The translations under genes and the position numbers were made by a program. From an uncultured Pelagibacteraceae bacterium (GTDB lineage Bacteria > Pseudomonadota > Alphaproteobacteria > Pelagibacterales > Pelagibacteraceae): 42,247 bases of DNA. Of this stretch, positions 26,021-35,292 are shown piece after piece. Below the pieces are notes generated by a model. The model had not been told where the DNA came from. It did no database searches and saw only the letters and a program-made list of their open reading frames with translations. Position 1 is the first letter of the stretch. Every line of letters begins with the position of its first letter. The stretch covers positions 1-42,247 of the forward strand of contig CACFVE010000008.1 in assembly GCA_902569735.1 (NCBI GenBank), written 5' to 3'.

Positions 26021-26670
26021 TATTCAGAAGCTATTAGGCTTTCTCCTGCTACTACGTTTTGTCCAACCTTGGCTAAAACTTTTTTATTATTAAAATAAAT
26101 ATCAACTCGACTGCCAAAACGTATCATACCAATTCTATCCCCTTGATTTAAATTTTGTCCTTGTTCAACTTCACAAACTATTCTTCTGGCAATTAAACCA
26201 GCTATTTGAACAATAATTATTTCTTCTCCAGATTTACTACATTTAATTTTATAATAATTTCTTTCATTTTCCTCGCTTGCCTTATCCAATGAAGCGTTTA
26301 AAAATTTTCCAGGTTTATAATTAATCTCTTCTACTGTTCCTGTTGTAGGTATTCTATTAACATGACAATTAAACACATTCATAAAAATACTTACTCTAGT
26401 GTAAGATTTATTTTCTAATTGTAATTCTAAAGGTCCAGTTTTTTCTGAAATATCTGTTATTAATCCGTCTGCTGGACTTACTAAAAAAGAATCATCATTA
26501 ATAGGATGTCGTTCTGGGTCTCTAAAAAAATAATACACCCAAATAGTTATTAAAATCAAAATTAAGCCAAGAAATTTTGAAAAAAGTAAAACTATAAATG
26601 TAGCAATTATTGAAATAGCTAAAAATTTATAGCCTTCTTTGTGAATACTTGGAAAAATTGTATTAAACAT
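26020..26670 (-). CDS. psd: Phosphatidylserine decarboxylase proenzyme
   Basis: Produces phosphatidylethanolamine. The 216-residue short-type enzyme has two N-terminal membrane segments (about residues 14-48), YFFRDPERHP, the VSPADG motif, SIFMNVFNCHVNRIP, and the self-cleavage site FGS at about 185-187, where Ser187 becomes the pyruvoyl cofactor. It is the first gene of the nine-gene minus-strand run ending at bamB. Confidence 0.95.
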   Translation of the reverse strand: MFNTIFPSIHKEGYKFLAISIIATFIVLLFSKFLGLILILITIWVYYFFRDPERHPINDDSFLVSPADGLITDISEKTGPLELQLENKSYTRVSIFMNVFNCHVNRIPTTGTVEEINYKPGKFLNASLDKASEENERNYYKIKCSKSGEEIIIVQIAGLIARRIVCEVEQGQNLNQGDRIGMIRFGSRVDIYFNNKKVLAKVGQNVVAGESLIASE

Positions 26671-26680
26671 AATTTTAAGT

Positions 26681-26708
26681 TTGCTAATTTTTTCTTAATA
26701 TGTATAAA
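26681..26708 (+). promoter_or_regulatory. Putative icd promoter
   Basis: TTGCTA (26681-26686), a 16-bp spacer and TATAAA (26703-26708), 31 bp ahead of the icd ATG, in the 68-bp gap between divergent psd and icd. Weak consensus match in AT-rich DNA. Confidence 0.33.
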
Positions 26709-26738
26709 AATCTTGCTTAATCAATCTATATTTATTTT

Positions 26739-27953
26739 ATGGCAAAAATTAAAGTCAAAAACCCAGTAGTAGAGCTAGATGGAGACGAAATGACTCGAAT
26801 TATATGGTCGTTTATTAAGGATAAGCTCATTAAACCCTACTTGGAAATAGATCTTAAATACTACGATCTAGGTATGAAAAATAGAGACAAAACTAGTGAT
26901 CAAGTGACAATTGATAGTGCTAAAGCAATCCAAAAATATGGAGCAGGAGTTAAATGCGCAACCATTACACCAGATGAAGCTCGTGTTAAAGAATTTAAAT
27001 TAAAAAAAATGTGGAGATCCCCTAATGGGACAATTAGAAATATTGTTGGTGGAACAATTTTTAGAGAGCCAATAATTTGTAAAAATGTTCCAAGATTAGT
27101 CCCTCATTGGACCGATAGTGTAATAGTTGGAAGACACGCTTTTGGAGATCAATATAAGGCTACAGATTTTAAAGTTCCAGGAAAAGGAAAAATGACTGTG
27201 AAGTGGGAATCGGAAAATGGAGAGGATAAAATTGAACATGAAGTTTTTAATTTTGATGGCCCAGGTATTGCACTCTCCATGTATAATTTAGATAATTCTA
27301 TTAAAGATTTTGCTAGAGCATGCATGAATTATGGTTTGGTAAGAAAATGGCCTGTTTACTTTTCGTCTAAAAATACAATTTTAAAAGCCTATGATGGAAG
27401 ATTTAAAGATATTTTTGAAGAGGTTTTCCAAAAGGAATTTAAAATTAAATTTGATGAAGTAGGTATAACTTATGAACATAGATTAATTGATGACATGGTT
27501 GCTTGTGCTATGAAATGGAGTGGAAAATATATTTGGGCCTGTAAAAACTATGATGGAGATGTCCAATCTGACACTGTTGCTCAAGGATACGGCTCACTGG
27601 GATTAATGACTAGTGTTCTAAGAACTCCAGATGGGAAAATTGCTGAAGCTGAGGCAGCGCATGGGACTGTGACTAGGCATTATAGACAGCACCAAGCAGG
27701 TAAAGAAACTTCTACAAACCCTATTGCTTCTATCTTTGCTTGGACAAGAGGATTATCTCACAGAGGTAACCTTGATGGAAATCGGGACTTAATTAAATTT
27801 GCAGAATCTCTTGAAAAAGTTTGTATTGAAACTGTTGAAACAGGGTTTATGACTAAAGATTTAGCAGTATTAATTAGTAAAGAGCAAAAATATTTAACCA
27901 CTAATCAATTTTTAGAAGCAATAGACTCGAATCTTAAAAAAAAACTTAACTAA
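26739..27953 (+). CDS. icd: NADP-dependent isocitrate dehydrogenase
   Basis: TCA-cycle enzyme converting isocitrate to 2-oxoglutarate with NADPH formation. The 404-residue protein is of the homodimeric, eukaryote-like type: [14 protein letters not shown], the substrate loop [25 protein letters not shown], metal-binding [19 protein letters not shown], and [12 protein letters not shown] for NADP. It has a single-gene transcription unit between psd and alaS. Its last 8 bp overlap the 3' end of alaS on the other strand. Confidence 0.96.
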   Translation: MAKIKVKNPVVELDGDEMTRIIWSFIKDKLIKPYLEIDLKYYDLGMKNRDKTSDQVTIDSAKAIQKYGAGVKCATITPDEARVKEFKLKKMWRSPNGTIRNIVGGTIFREPIICKNVPRLVPHWTDSVIVGRHAFGDQYKATDFKVPGKGKMTVKWESENGEDKIEHEVFNFDGPGIALSMYNLDNSIKDFARACMNYGLVRKWPVYFSSKNTILKAYDGRFKDIFEEVFQKEFKIKFDEVGITYEHRLIDDMVACAMKWSGKYIWACKNYDGDVQSDTVAQGYGSLGLMTSVLRTPDGKIAEAEAAHGTVTRHYRQHQAGKETSTNPIASIFAWTRGLSHRGNLDGNRDLIKFAESLEKVCIETVETGFMTKDLAVLISKEQKYLTTNQFLEAIDSNLKKKLN

Positions 27954-30621
27954 TTTTATCTGTAATTGCTTTAAATGCTTCTTTAATTTTATTTATATTT
28001 GTTCCTCCAGCTTGAGCAAAATCTTTTCTACCGCCACCACCTTTTCCTCCAAGGATTTCAGAGGCGATTTTCACAAACTCCACTGCATCGTATTTTGAAA
28101 TAAGATCATTTGTAACACCAACAGCAACTCCGACTTTTTCATCCAAAGTAGAAATGCTTATTATTATACCTTTTTCAATATCTTTTTTTCCTTGGTCAAT
28201 TACACTTCTCAATTCTTTTGGTGGAAAATCAATGAGAACTTGTTCTCTAATTATAAAATTATTAATCTTTTTGTCTTTTATTTTGTTTTTATTTTTATCT
28301 TTAATAACATTTTGAATTTTTAATTTTTCAAGTTGTTTATTTAGATTTTTTAAATTCTCAGCTAAATCTTTATTTTCACTTAAATCAGGCTCAACTTTAA
28401 AATTTAAGAGTTCTTTTTTAATTTTTTCTAACTGCTCTTTGGTTATTTTTTCTTTTAAATCTTTGTCTTGTTCTTGAGATTTTTCATACTCAGTAAGCTG
28501 CTTATCTCTGAGAGCCTCTACTCTTCTTACACCAGATGCTATTGAAGACTGACTAACAACTCTAAATTTTCCAACTTCTTTTGTATTTTTAACATGAGTT
28601 CCTCCACATAACTCAGTTGAAAAGAAACCATTAGCCTCTTTTCCCATAAATACTACTCTGACTTCTTCACCATATTTTTCTCCAAAGAGAGCTAAAGCCC
28701 CCATTTTTATTGCTTCTTTAGGTGTCATTATTCTTGTTTGTACGTCAGTCGAACTTTCTACTATTGCATTTACAACTTTATTTATTTTATTCATCTCTTC
28801 CTTTTCAATAGGTTTATTATGACTAAAATCGAACCTGAGTCTTTCAGGAGATACTAATGATCCTTTTTGAGTTACGTGTTTACCTAAAGTCCTTCGTAAA
28901 GACTCATGTAGCAAATGTGTTGCAGAATGATTTGCTTTGGAATTGTTTCTTTTTTCTACATCTATTTCTAGATTAAAACTTTGACCGATCTTTATAGAGC
29001 CCTTTTGAATTTTACCAGTGTGAACAAAAAGATCTCCCATTTTTTTTTGGGTGTCAGTTATATTGATTTTACAATCAGAATTAAACATTACTCCTTGATC
29101 GCCAACTTGGCCTCCTGACTCTCCATAAAAAGGCGTTTGATTTGTAATAATTTCTACCTGATCTCCAACGTTTGCTTTATCTACAAATTTATTATCTTTA
29201 GATATTTTTAATACAACGCCCTCCGCCTTATCAAACTCATAACCCAAAAATTCTGTTGGCTTTAGTTCCTCTCTAACTTTGAACCATTTTTCCTCTACTG
29301 ATTTGTCCCCAGAGCCTTTCCAGTTAGCCCTAGCTACAGCTTTACTTTTTTCCATTTCTTCTTCAAATGCAACGTGGTCAACTTGAATATTTTTAGTTCT
29401 TAAAATATCTGCTGTTAAATCTATGGGAAAACCATAAGTATCATACAATTTAAAAGCTACTGAACCAGGTAATTTATTATTTTGAACTTTATTTAAATTT
29501 TCATCTAAAATTTTCATACCTCTTTCAAGTAGAGAGGAAAATTTCTCTTCTTCATTTTTTAAAGTTTCAACTATAAGATCTTTACCTATTTTTAATTCTG
29601 GGTAACTGTTTTGCATTTCACTAAGCAAAACATCAAAAAGTTTATAAAAAACAGGAGACTTACTTCCTAAAGAATGAGCATGCCTCATGCCTCTTCTCAT
29701 TATTCTTCTTAGAACATACCCTCTACCTTCGTTAGAAGGTAATATTCCCTCCGCTATTAAGAAGCTGCTAGCTCTTAAATGATCAGAAATTACTCTATGG
29801 CTAGCAATAGTCTTGTTATCGACTGGAGCTTTTATAATATCTGATGAGGCTTCAATAATTTTTTTAAAATGATCAATATTATAATTATCATGAGTTCCTT
29901 GAAGAACGGCAGTCATTCTTTCAAGGCCCATTCCAGTATCTACTGAAGGTTTGGGTAAATCTATTCGTTTTTCTTTTGAAATTTGTTCGTATTGCATAAA
30001 AACGAGGTTCCATATTTCTATAAATCTATCTCCATCTTGATTGGCACTACCGGGTGGCCCTCCTTTAAGTTTATCTCCATGATCATAGAATATTTCAGAA
30101 CATGGGCCGCATGGACCAGTGTCTCCCATCGACCAAAAGTTATCAGAAGTTGAAATTTTAATTATTTTATCTTCTCCTAATCCAGCAATCTTTTTCCATA
30201 ATTCGAAAGAGTCTTCATCTTCATTAAAGACTGTAACTGAAAGCTTTTCTTTCGGTAACTCAAAATCTTTTGTTAATAATTTCCAAGCATGTTCTATTGC
30301 TTGTTCTTTAAAGTAATCGCCGAAAGAAAAATTTCCTAGCATTTCAAAAAATGTATGATGACGAGGGGTATAACCAACATTCTCTAAATCATTGTGTTTT
30401 CCTCCTGCTCTTACACATTTTTGGGATGTAGTAGCTCTTTTATATGGTCTTTTTTCTAAACCAGTGAACACATTTTTAAATTGAACCATTCCTGAATTAG
30501 TGAACATTAAGGTTGGATCATTATTTGGAACTAAATTGCTTGAGTCTACTATTTCGTGATTATTTTTCTTAAAATAATTAAGAAATTTTTTCCTTATATC
30601 AGTCAACAAAAATTGGCTCAT
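27946..30621 (-). CDS. alaS: Alanyl-tRNA synthetase
   Basis: Class II synthetase charging tRNA-Ala, 891 residues, full length. The aminoacylation domain begins [20 protein letters not shown] with motif 1 to 3 segments ([37 protein letters not shown]). The editing domain has the zinc-binding [12 protein letters not shown] and CGGTHVKNT. The C-Ala domain ends with the glycine-rich [17 protein letters not shown] charged coiled-coil stretch rich in Lys/Asn precedes it. It overlaps icd tail to tail. Confidence 0.97.
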   Translation of the reverse strand: MSQFLLTDIRKKFLNYFKKNNHEIVDSSNLVPNNDPTLMFTNSGMVQFKNVFTGLEKRPYKRATTSQKCVRAGGKHNDLENVGYTPRHHTFFEMLGNFSFGDYFKEQAIEHAWKLLTKDFELPKEKLSVTVFNEDEDSFELWKKIAGLGEDKIIKISTSDNFWSMGDTGPCGPCSEIFYDHGDKLKGGPPGSANQDGDRFIEIWNLVFMQYEQISKEKRIDLPKPSVDTGMGLERMTAVLQGTHDNYNIDHFKKIIEASSDIIKAPVDNKTIASHRVISDHLRASSFLIAEGILPSNEGRGYVLRRIMRRGMRHAHSLGSKSPVFYKLFDVLLSEMQNSYPELKIGKDLIVETLKNEEEKFSSLLERGMKILDENLNKVQNNKLPGSVAFKLYDTYGFPIDLTADILRTKNIQVDHVAFEEEMEKSKAVARANWKGSGDKSVEEKWFKVREELKPTEFLGYEFDKAEGVVLKISKDNKFVDKANVGDQVEIITNQTPFYGESGGQVGDQGVMFNSDCKINITDTQKKMGDLFVHTGKIQKGSIKIGQSFNLEIDVEKRNNSKANHSATHLLHESLRRTLGKHVTQKGSLVSPERLRFDFSHNKPIEKEEMNKINKVVNAIVESSTDVQTRIMTPKEAIKMGALALFGEKYGEEVRVVFMGKEANGFFSTELCGGTHVKNTKEVGKFRVVSQSSIASGVRRVEALRDKQLTEYEKSQEQDKDLKEKITKEQLEKIKKELLNFKVEPDLSENKDLAENLKNLNKQLEKLKIQNVIKDKNKNKIKDKKINNFIIREQVLIDFPPKELRSVIDQGKKDIEKGIIISISTLDEKVGVAVGVTNDLISKYDAVEFVKIASEILGGKGGGGRKDFAQAGGTNINKIKEAFKAITDKIS

Positions 30622-30664
30622 ATAATATTAAATACAGATATTTATAGGGTTGTCTATAAAGAGA

Positions 30665-31021
30665 TTAGCCTGTTTTCTTCTTTTCGTTATCAACTACTAA
30701 GCAAATTTCTGATTTTGTTAAAAATCTTTCTCCAGTTCCATTATCCAAAGAAAACATTCCACCTATACCCTTAACAGCATCAATAGTGAGATCTGTATGT
30801 TTCCATTTTTCATATTGGTCTCCATTCATATAAAAAGGAACTCCTCCTATTTCACCTAGTTTAACGTCATTATCTCCTAGAGGAAATTCACCTTCTTTAA
30901 AACACATAGGTGCACTACCATCACAACATCCCCCTGACTGGTGAAACATTAATTTTTCACCATATTTTTCTTGAAGTTTGGATAATAAGCTTAAAGCCGA
31001 GTGAGTAGCAGACACTTTCAT
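30665..31021 (-). CDS. DUF779 family protein (aldehyde dehydrogenase partner)
   Basis: A short protein with the DUF779 signature MFHQSGGCCDGSAPMCF, then GGVPFYMNGDQYEKWKHTDLTIDAVKGIGG. Homologues are commonly encoded beside acetaldehyde-type aldehyde dehydrogenases; their function is unknown. The cysteine cluster (CC and MC) could bind metal or be redox active. I chose the ATG at 31021, giving MKVSATHSALSLL, where the family usually begins. An in-frame ATG at 31039 would add six residues but is buried in the stem of a strong hairpin. The gene lies about 50 bp downstream of the aldehyde dehydrogenase, the likely operon partner. Confidence 0.82.
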   Translation of the reverse strand: MKVSATHSALSLLSKLQEKYGEKLMFHQSGGCCDGSAPMCFKEGEFPLGDNDVKLGEIGGVPFYMNGDQYEKWKHTDLTIDAVKGIGGMFSLDNGTGERFLTKSEICLVVDNEKKKTG

Positions 31022-31032
31022 TTTTAATGTAC

Positions 31033-31057
31033 GGCCCATGATTTAGAATCATGGGCC
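31033..31057 (-). repeat. Perfect 10-bp stem-loop between aldehyde dehydrogenase and DUF779 gene
   Basis: GGCCCATGAT (31033-31042), loop of 5, ATCATGGGCC (31048-31057). It is GC-rich compared with its surroundings. On the minus strand it follows the aldehyde dehydrogenase stop by about 15 nt and precedes the DUF779 ATG at 31021. No run of T follows, so it is not a standard terminator. It more likely stabilises or attenuates the mRNA, or controls translation of the second gene. Confidence 0.7.
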
Positions 31058-31072
31058 AGTATATATTATTGT

Positions 31073-32626
31073 TTAAAAGAATCCCAATTTCTTCTCAGCG
31101 TAAGAAACGTGTAAGTTCTTATTTTGTCTATAATGATTAAGCATCATTTTGTGAGTTTCTCTTCCCACTCCAGACTGTTTATAGCCTCCAAATGGTGAGT
31201 GAGCTGGATAAGCGTGATAACAATTTGTCCACACTATTCCGGCTTGTATTCCTCTGCCCATTCTGTGAGCTTTATTACCGTCTCTAGTCCATACTGCTGC
31301 TCCTAAACCATAAAGAGTATCATTAGCAATTTTTAATGCTTCTGCCTCATCTTTAAATTTTATTACAGATACAACAGGTCCGAAGATCTCTTCTTGAGAG
31401 ATTCGCATGTCATTTTTAGCTTCAAAAATAGTCGGTTGAATATAATTTCCTTTTTCCAATCCACTATTAAGTTTAGCAACACTTCCTCCGGTTAGAACTT
31501 TAGCACCCTCTTTTTTACCGAGTTCAAGATAAGATTTAATCTTTTCCATCTGCTCTACAGACGCTTGGGCTCCAATCATTGTTTCCATTTTTAAAGGATT
31601 GTCTTGTTTTACAGCTTTAGTTCTTGCAATAGCTCTCTCCATGAATTTATCATAGATTGACTCTTGAATTAAAGCTCTGCTTGGACAAGTACAAACTTCA
31701 CCTTGGTTAAGATTGAACATAACAAAACCTTCAATACATTTATCAAAAAAGTCATCATCTTTTTCCATGACATCTTCAAAGAAAATGTTTGGAGATTTTC
31801 CACCTAATTCCAATGTAATTGGAATTATGTTTTGTGCAGCGTACTGCATAATCAATCTTCCAGTAGTTGTTTCACCAGTAAAAGCAACTTTTGCAACTCT
31901 TTTAGAAGATGCTAAAGGTTTACCTGCTTCCAATCCAAAACCACTAACAATGTTAACCACCCCTGGAGGTAATAAATCTCCAATAAGTTCCATTAAAACA
32001 TTAATAGACGCTGGTGTTTGTTCAGCTGGTTTTAATACAACACAGTTTCCTGCTGCAAGAGCTGGAGCTAATTTCCATGTTGCCATTAATAAAGGAAAGT
32101 TCCATGGAATAATCTGACCTACAACTCCTAAAGGTTCATGAAAGTTATAAGAGTATTGATTATTGCTTATTTCTGCAATTGATCCTTCCTCTGCTCTTAT
32201 TACTCCGGCAAAGTATCTCCAATGATCAACTACCAAGGGCAAGTCTGCTGCCATACACTCCCTGATAGGCTTTCCATTATCTAAACATTCAGCTGTTGCT
32301 AATAAGTTTAGATTTTTTTCAATAACATCAGCTATTTTATTCAAAATGTTTGATCTAGTAGTGATGTCTGTCTTTCCCCATTCAGAGAAAGCTGCGTGAG
32401 CTGCGTCTAATGCAGCTTCTACGTCTTTTTCGTTCGATCGTGCGACTGAACAGATCTTCTCATTATTTATCGGGCTAACATTATCAAAATATTTGCCTGA
32501 CTTGGGTTCTACAAATTTACCATTTATATAATTGCCGTATTTAGCTTTAAATGGAAATTTTACTTTTAAATGAGAGGTATCTAAGGCAGAAGACACTTTC
32601 GAGCTTTTTGCTTGTTGTGTGCTCAT
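31073..32626 (-). CDS. Aldehyde dehydrogenase (acetaldehyde type, ExaC/AcoD-like)
   Basis: NAD(P)-dependent aldehyde dehydrogenase of 517 residues. It has [32 protein letters not shown] for cofactor binding (seen as PWNFPLL and VLKPAEQTP), FTGETTTGR, the catalytic Glu in [13 protein letters not shown], catalytic Cys in [11 protein letters not shown], and EIFGPVVSV. The GEVCTCPSR context and the linked DUF779 gene fit enzymes oxidising acetaldehyde or other short aldehydes; the substrate is inferred. A strong Shine-Dalgarno sequence fixes the start. A palindrome lies about 90-110 bp upstream, suggesting regulation. Confidence 0.92.
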   Translation of the reverse strand: MSTQQAKSSKVSSALDTSHLKVKFPFKAKYGNYINGKFVEPKSGKYFDNVSPINNEKICSVARSNEKDVEAALDAAHAAFSEWGKTDITTRSNILNKIADVIEKNLNLLATAECLDNGKPIRECMAADLPLVVDHWRYFAGVIRAEEGSIAEISNNQYSYNFHEPLGVVGQIIPWNFPLLMATWKLAPALAAGNCVVLKPAEQTPASINVLMELIGDLLPPGVVNIVSGFGLEAGKPLASSKRVAKVAFTGETTTGRLIMQYAAQNIIPITLELGGKSPNIFFEDVMEKDDDFFDKCIEGFVMFNLNQGEVCTCPSRALIQESIYDKFMERAIARTKAVKQDNPLKMETMIGAQASVEQMEKIKSYLELGKKEGAKVLTGGSVAKLNSGLEKGNYIQPTIFEAKNDMRISQEEIFGPVVSVIKFKDEAEALKIANDTLYGLGAAVWTRDGNKAHRMGRGIQAGIVWTNCYHAYPAHSPFGGYKQSGVGRETHKMMLNHYRQNKNLHVSYAEKKLGFF

Positions 32627-32629
32627 TTT

Positions 32630-32637
32630 CCCTCCTT
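32630..32637 (-). promoter_or_regulatory. Strong ribosome-binding site of the aldehyde dehydrogenase
   Basis: AAGGAGGG on the minus strand, 3 bp before the ATG at 32626. Almost complete anti-16S complementarity; most genes in this window have no such match, so strong translation is expected. Confidence 0.75.
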
Positions 32638-32717
32638 GTTAACGAACACACTATTGAACTAAATATAGATTTAATTGTACACTAATTATTTTACAACCTG
32701 AGGTGTTACATACTAAA

Positions 32718-32738
32718 TATTGATTGAGTCAATCAATA
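32718..32738. promoter_or_regulatory. 21-bp palindrome, candidate operator upstream of aldehyde dehydrogenase
   Basis: TATTGATTGA-G-TCAATCAATA, 10-bp arms perfectly complementary around a central G, in the 173-bp gap between recA and the aldehyde dehydrogenase. The symmetry suggests a dimeric regulator. It is not an FNR box, because the TTGAT and ATCAA half-sites are 7 rather than 4 bp apart. Confidence 0.5.
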
Positions 32739-32754
32739 GTTGTTGTTTCATGGG

Positions 32755-32780
32755 AAACGGGAGAAAGTTTTCTCCCGTTT
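32755..32780 (-). terminator. Intrinsic terminator after recA
   Basis: AAACGGGAGAAA (32755-32766) and TTTCTCCCGTTT (32769-32780) form a 12-bp perfect inverted repeat, 20 bp beyond the recA stop. A and T flank it on both sides, so it could work in either direction. It separates recA from the aldehyde dehydrogenase promoter region. Confidence 0.8.
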
Positions 32781-32799
32781 TAATTTAGATGGCAGAAGA

Positions 32800-33903
32800 T
32801 TATTTATCTTCTTTTTCTTCGCTAATTTTTTCCTTTGATGAAGGGTTTCCTTCTAATTCTTTAGAAATTGCTGCTGCTTCGTCGCGAATAATTTTTTCAA
32901 TTTCTGCAGCAACATTAGGATTTTTTTCTAAGTAGATTTTAGCATTTTCTCTACCTTGACCTATCTTTTCACCTTTATATGCATACCAAGCACCAGATTT
33001 TTCAACTACCCCTGCTTTTGCACCAAGATCAACAAGTTCTCCAACTTTGCTAATACCTTTTCCATACATCAAATCAAACTCAACAACTTTAAACGGTGGA
33101 GCTACTTTGTTTTTAATAACTTTAACTCTAGTTGAGTTTCCAATTATCTGATCTTTTTCTTTAATGGCTCCTATTCTTCTTATGTCCATTCTTACAGACG
33201 AATAGAATTTCAATGCGTTTCCACCAGATGTTGTTTCTGGATTTCCAAACATCACGCCAATTTTCATTCTAATTTGATTTATAAATATAACCATTGTGTT
33301 TGATTTAGAAACCGAACCAGTTAATTTTCTTAGAGCTTGACTCATAAGTCTAGATTGAAGGCCGACATGATGATCTCCCATTTCTCCTTCTAATTCAGCT
33401 TTTGGTGTCAATGCTGCAACAGAATCCACAACTAATACAGAAACAGAACCTGATTTAATTAATGTATCAGTTATTTCTAAAGCTTGTTCTCCTGTGTCCG
33501 GTTGTGAGATTAAAAGTTCTTCTGTTTTTACTCCAAGTTTTTTAGCATAAACAGGATCCATTGCATGTTCAGCATCAACAAAAGCACATATTCCTCCAGC
33601 TTTTTGTGCTTCCGCAACAACTTGCAATGCTAATGTTGTTTTACCAGATGACTCTGGTCCATATATCTCTATAATTCTTCCTTTTGGTAGGCCTCCTATT
33701 CCTAAAGCTAAATCTAAACTTAAAGATCCTGTGGAAATTGCCTCAACATCTAAAGCTTGTTGTTGGCCAAGTCTCATTACTGAGCCTTTTCCAAAATTTT
33801 GGTCTATTTGGCTAATAGCTGCCTCTAAAGACTTCTTTTTTTCCTTTAATTCTTGCTCTTTTTTGTTATCTGTCTTTACAACTTTTAAATTATTTTTAGT
33901 CAT
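32800..33903 (-). CDS. recA: Recombinase RecA
   Basis: DNA strand-exchange protein for recombination and repair, and co-protease for LexA where present. The 367 residues have Walker [10 protein letters not shown] (82-90), the VDAEHAMDP segment, Walker [17 protein letters not shown], the L1/L2 DNA-binding loops including [19 protein letters not shown] (split by the core) and [21 protein letters not shown]. It has a charged, lysine- and glutamate-rich N-terminal extension (about 25 residues) and C-terminal tail. It is a single-gene unit with its own terminator. AAGGAT precedes the ATG. Confidence 0.98.
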   Translation of the reverse strand: MTKNNLKVVKTDNKKEQELKEKKKSLEAAISQIDQNFGKGSVMRLGQQQALDVEAISTGSLSLDLALGIGGLPKGRIIEIYGPESSGKTTLALQVVAEAQKAGGICAFVDAEHAMDPVYAKKLGVKTEELLISQPDTGEQALEITDTLIKSGSVSVLVVDSVAALTPKAELEGEMGDHHVGLQSRLMSQALRKLTGSVSKSNTMVIFINQIRMKIGVMFGNPETTSGGNALKFYSSVRMDIRRIGAIKEKDQIIGNSTRVKVIKNKVAPPFKVVEFDLMYGKGISKVGELVDLGAKAGVVEKSGAWYAYKGEKIGQGRENAKIYLEKNPNVAAEIEKIIRDEAAAISKELEGNPSSKEKISEEKEDK

Positions 33904-33940
33904 TTTTTATCCTTTTTTTTTTCGAATCGTTATAATAAAT

Positions 33941-33955
33941 GTACACATTTTGTTC
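33941..33955. promoter_or_regulatory. Candidate LexA (SOS) box upstream of recA
   Basis: GTAC-N7-GTTC, one mismatch from the alphaproteobacterial LexA consensus GTTC-N7-GTTC, 38-52 bp upstream of the recA ATG and next to a -10-like TATTAT/TATAAC. A one-mismatch hit could be chance, and presence of lexA in this genome is not known from the window. Confidence 0.3.
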
Positions 33956-33996
33956 TTTTTTGCAAGAAGTATTAAAAAAGCCTTTAAAATAGTTAT

Positions 33997-35292
33997 TTAT
34001 AGAGACTTAATTGAGCTTTTAGCTAAAGTTCCCAGCTGAAAAGCTAGTTCAAATTTAGAAATAATAAAATCTCTTTCAGCTTTAGCAAATGCTATTCTTG
34101 CGTCTAAAAGCAGACTTCTGGATTGAATGACTTCGAGAGTAGTTCTTGTATTTCCAGAGTCATATTCAAGCGTAATTCCCTCATTAGCAATTTCAGCTGC
34201 TTTTAATTGAGCTTCAGTTGCTAAAAGTACGCTTTCTGAAGATTGATACTTTGACCATACATTAGTAGTCTCGGTAATAACTCTATTTTCAGCATCTTCT
34301 GATAAAAATAAAGATCTTTGTTTTTTTAGAGATGATTTTTTAATAGATGAAATATTTTCTCCTCCCTTTATTATTGGCCAAGTTATGGTTGCCTTTACAG
34401 TTTCCTGATCTAATTCATCAACTGTTGAGCTATAATCTTTATTTTCTGATTTAGAGTAATTAATTGAAGCTGATGGAGATAATTTTGCTTTTTCTATATT
34501 TAAATCTTTTTCTGCTATCTGATAGTCTAGTTTTGCAATTAACAAATCTGCGTTATTTAATTTAGCAATTTCTATAGCCTTCTGTAAGGAGCTTGGTAAG
34601 TCAATACCCACTCTTTGGTTTGTATTAATTAAACTAGGTGTTTTTTCTCTAATTATTCTCTCAAAATTTGTTTTTGAAGCTAGCAATTCTGTTTTGGCTT
34701 TAATTAAGTTTGCTTTAGCGCCTGCGAGGGAAGACTCTGACTGAGCTAAATCTGTTAAAGTAATTTCACCTTTTTGTAATCTAGCGCTATCTGACTCAAC
34801 CTGTCTCTGAAATAAATTGACATTGGATAAATTAAATTCTTCATTTTTTGTTTTAAATATAAAATCAAAATACGCAGATATAGTATCTAAAATTGTTTGC
34901 TGTTCGGTTTGCTTAAGTTGTAAATCAGCTTGTTTAACTTCTAATTCGGATTTTTTTAAAGAGTTATAGCCTTTAAATCCTTGAAATAATTTTTGATCTA
35001 TAGATAAAGTTTTTGTTTCTGTATCTAGATTCGTGTCAGATAAATTAGATCCACTTTGGTCAGTTCTATTTGTTGACTCTGAGCTACTTTGATCTCCTGA
35101 TAATGAGATGCTTGGCAAAAATTCACTTCTTGAAATATTTATATTTTCTTTAATAGATTTCTGATTTTTTCTTTCAGCATTTAATTTTAGATTATTTTTT
35201 AATGCAGCATCAATAAAAAATTGAAGATGATCTTTAGCTGATGCTGAGCTAAAAAAAAAGATTATTAGGAATGTGTTGAAAAGAAATTTCAT
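33997..35292 (-). CDS. tolC: TolC family outer-membrane efflux protein
   Basis: A 431-residue outer-membrane channel used by tripartite efflux pumps and type I secretion. The signal peptide ends SSASA before KDHLQ. Two tandem OEP repeats follow, each with long Gln/Lys/Ser/Glu-rich coiled-coil helices (about residues 95-190 and 300-395) and short beta-barrel strands. The 3' portion contains the repeat-type sequence LEYDSGNTRTTLEVIQSRSLLLDA. No RND or MFP partner lies next to it. It starts one base after the stop of the upstream kinase gene. Confidence 0.88.
   Translation of the reverse strand: MKFLFNTFLIIFFFSSASAKDHLQFFIDAALKNNLKLNAERKNQKSIKENINISRSEFLPSISLSGDQSSSESTNRTDQSGSNLSDTNLDTETKTLSIDQKLFQGFKGYNSLKKSELEVKQADLQLKQTEQQTILDTISAYFDFIFKTKNEEFNLSNVNLFQRQVESDSARLQKGEITLTDLAQSESSLAGAKANLIKAKTELLASKTNFERIIREKTPSLINTNQRVGIDLPSSLQKAIEIAKLNNADLLIAKLDYQIAEKDLNIEKAKLSPSASINYSKSENKDYSSTVDELDQETVKATITWPIIKGGENISSIKKSSLKKQRSLFLSEDAENRVITETTNVWSKYQSSESVLLATEAQLKAAEIANEGITLEYDSGNTRTTLEVIQSRSLLLDARIAFAKAERDFIISKFELAFQLGTLAKSSIKSL

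Noticed and set aside
31033-31057. Rho-independent terminator after the aldehyde dehydrogenase
   Set aside because: The stem is strong but no T run follows on the minus strand; the next bases are GTACATTAAAA.
31713-32117. Open frame of 134 codons antisense to the aldehyde dehydrogenase
   Set aside because: It lies wholly within the conserved coding region of that gene with no promoter or ribosome-binding site; antisense shadow.
32718-32738. FNR/CRP-type binding site
   Set aside because: The TTGAT and ATCAA half-sites are separated by 7 bases, not the 4 of an FNR box, so only an unspecified operator is proposed.
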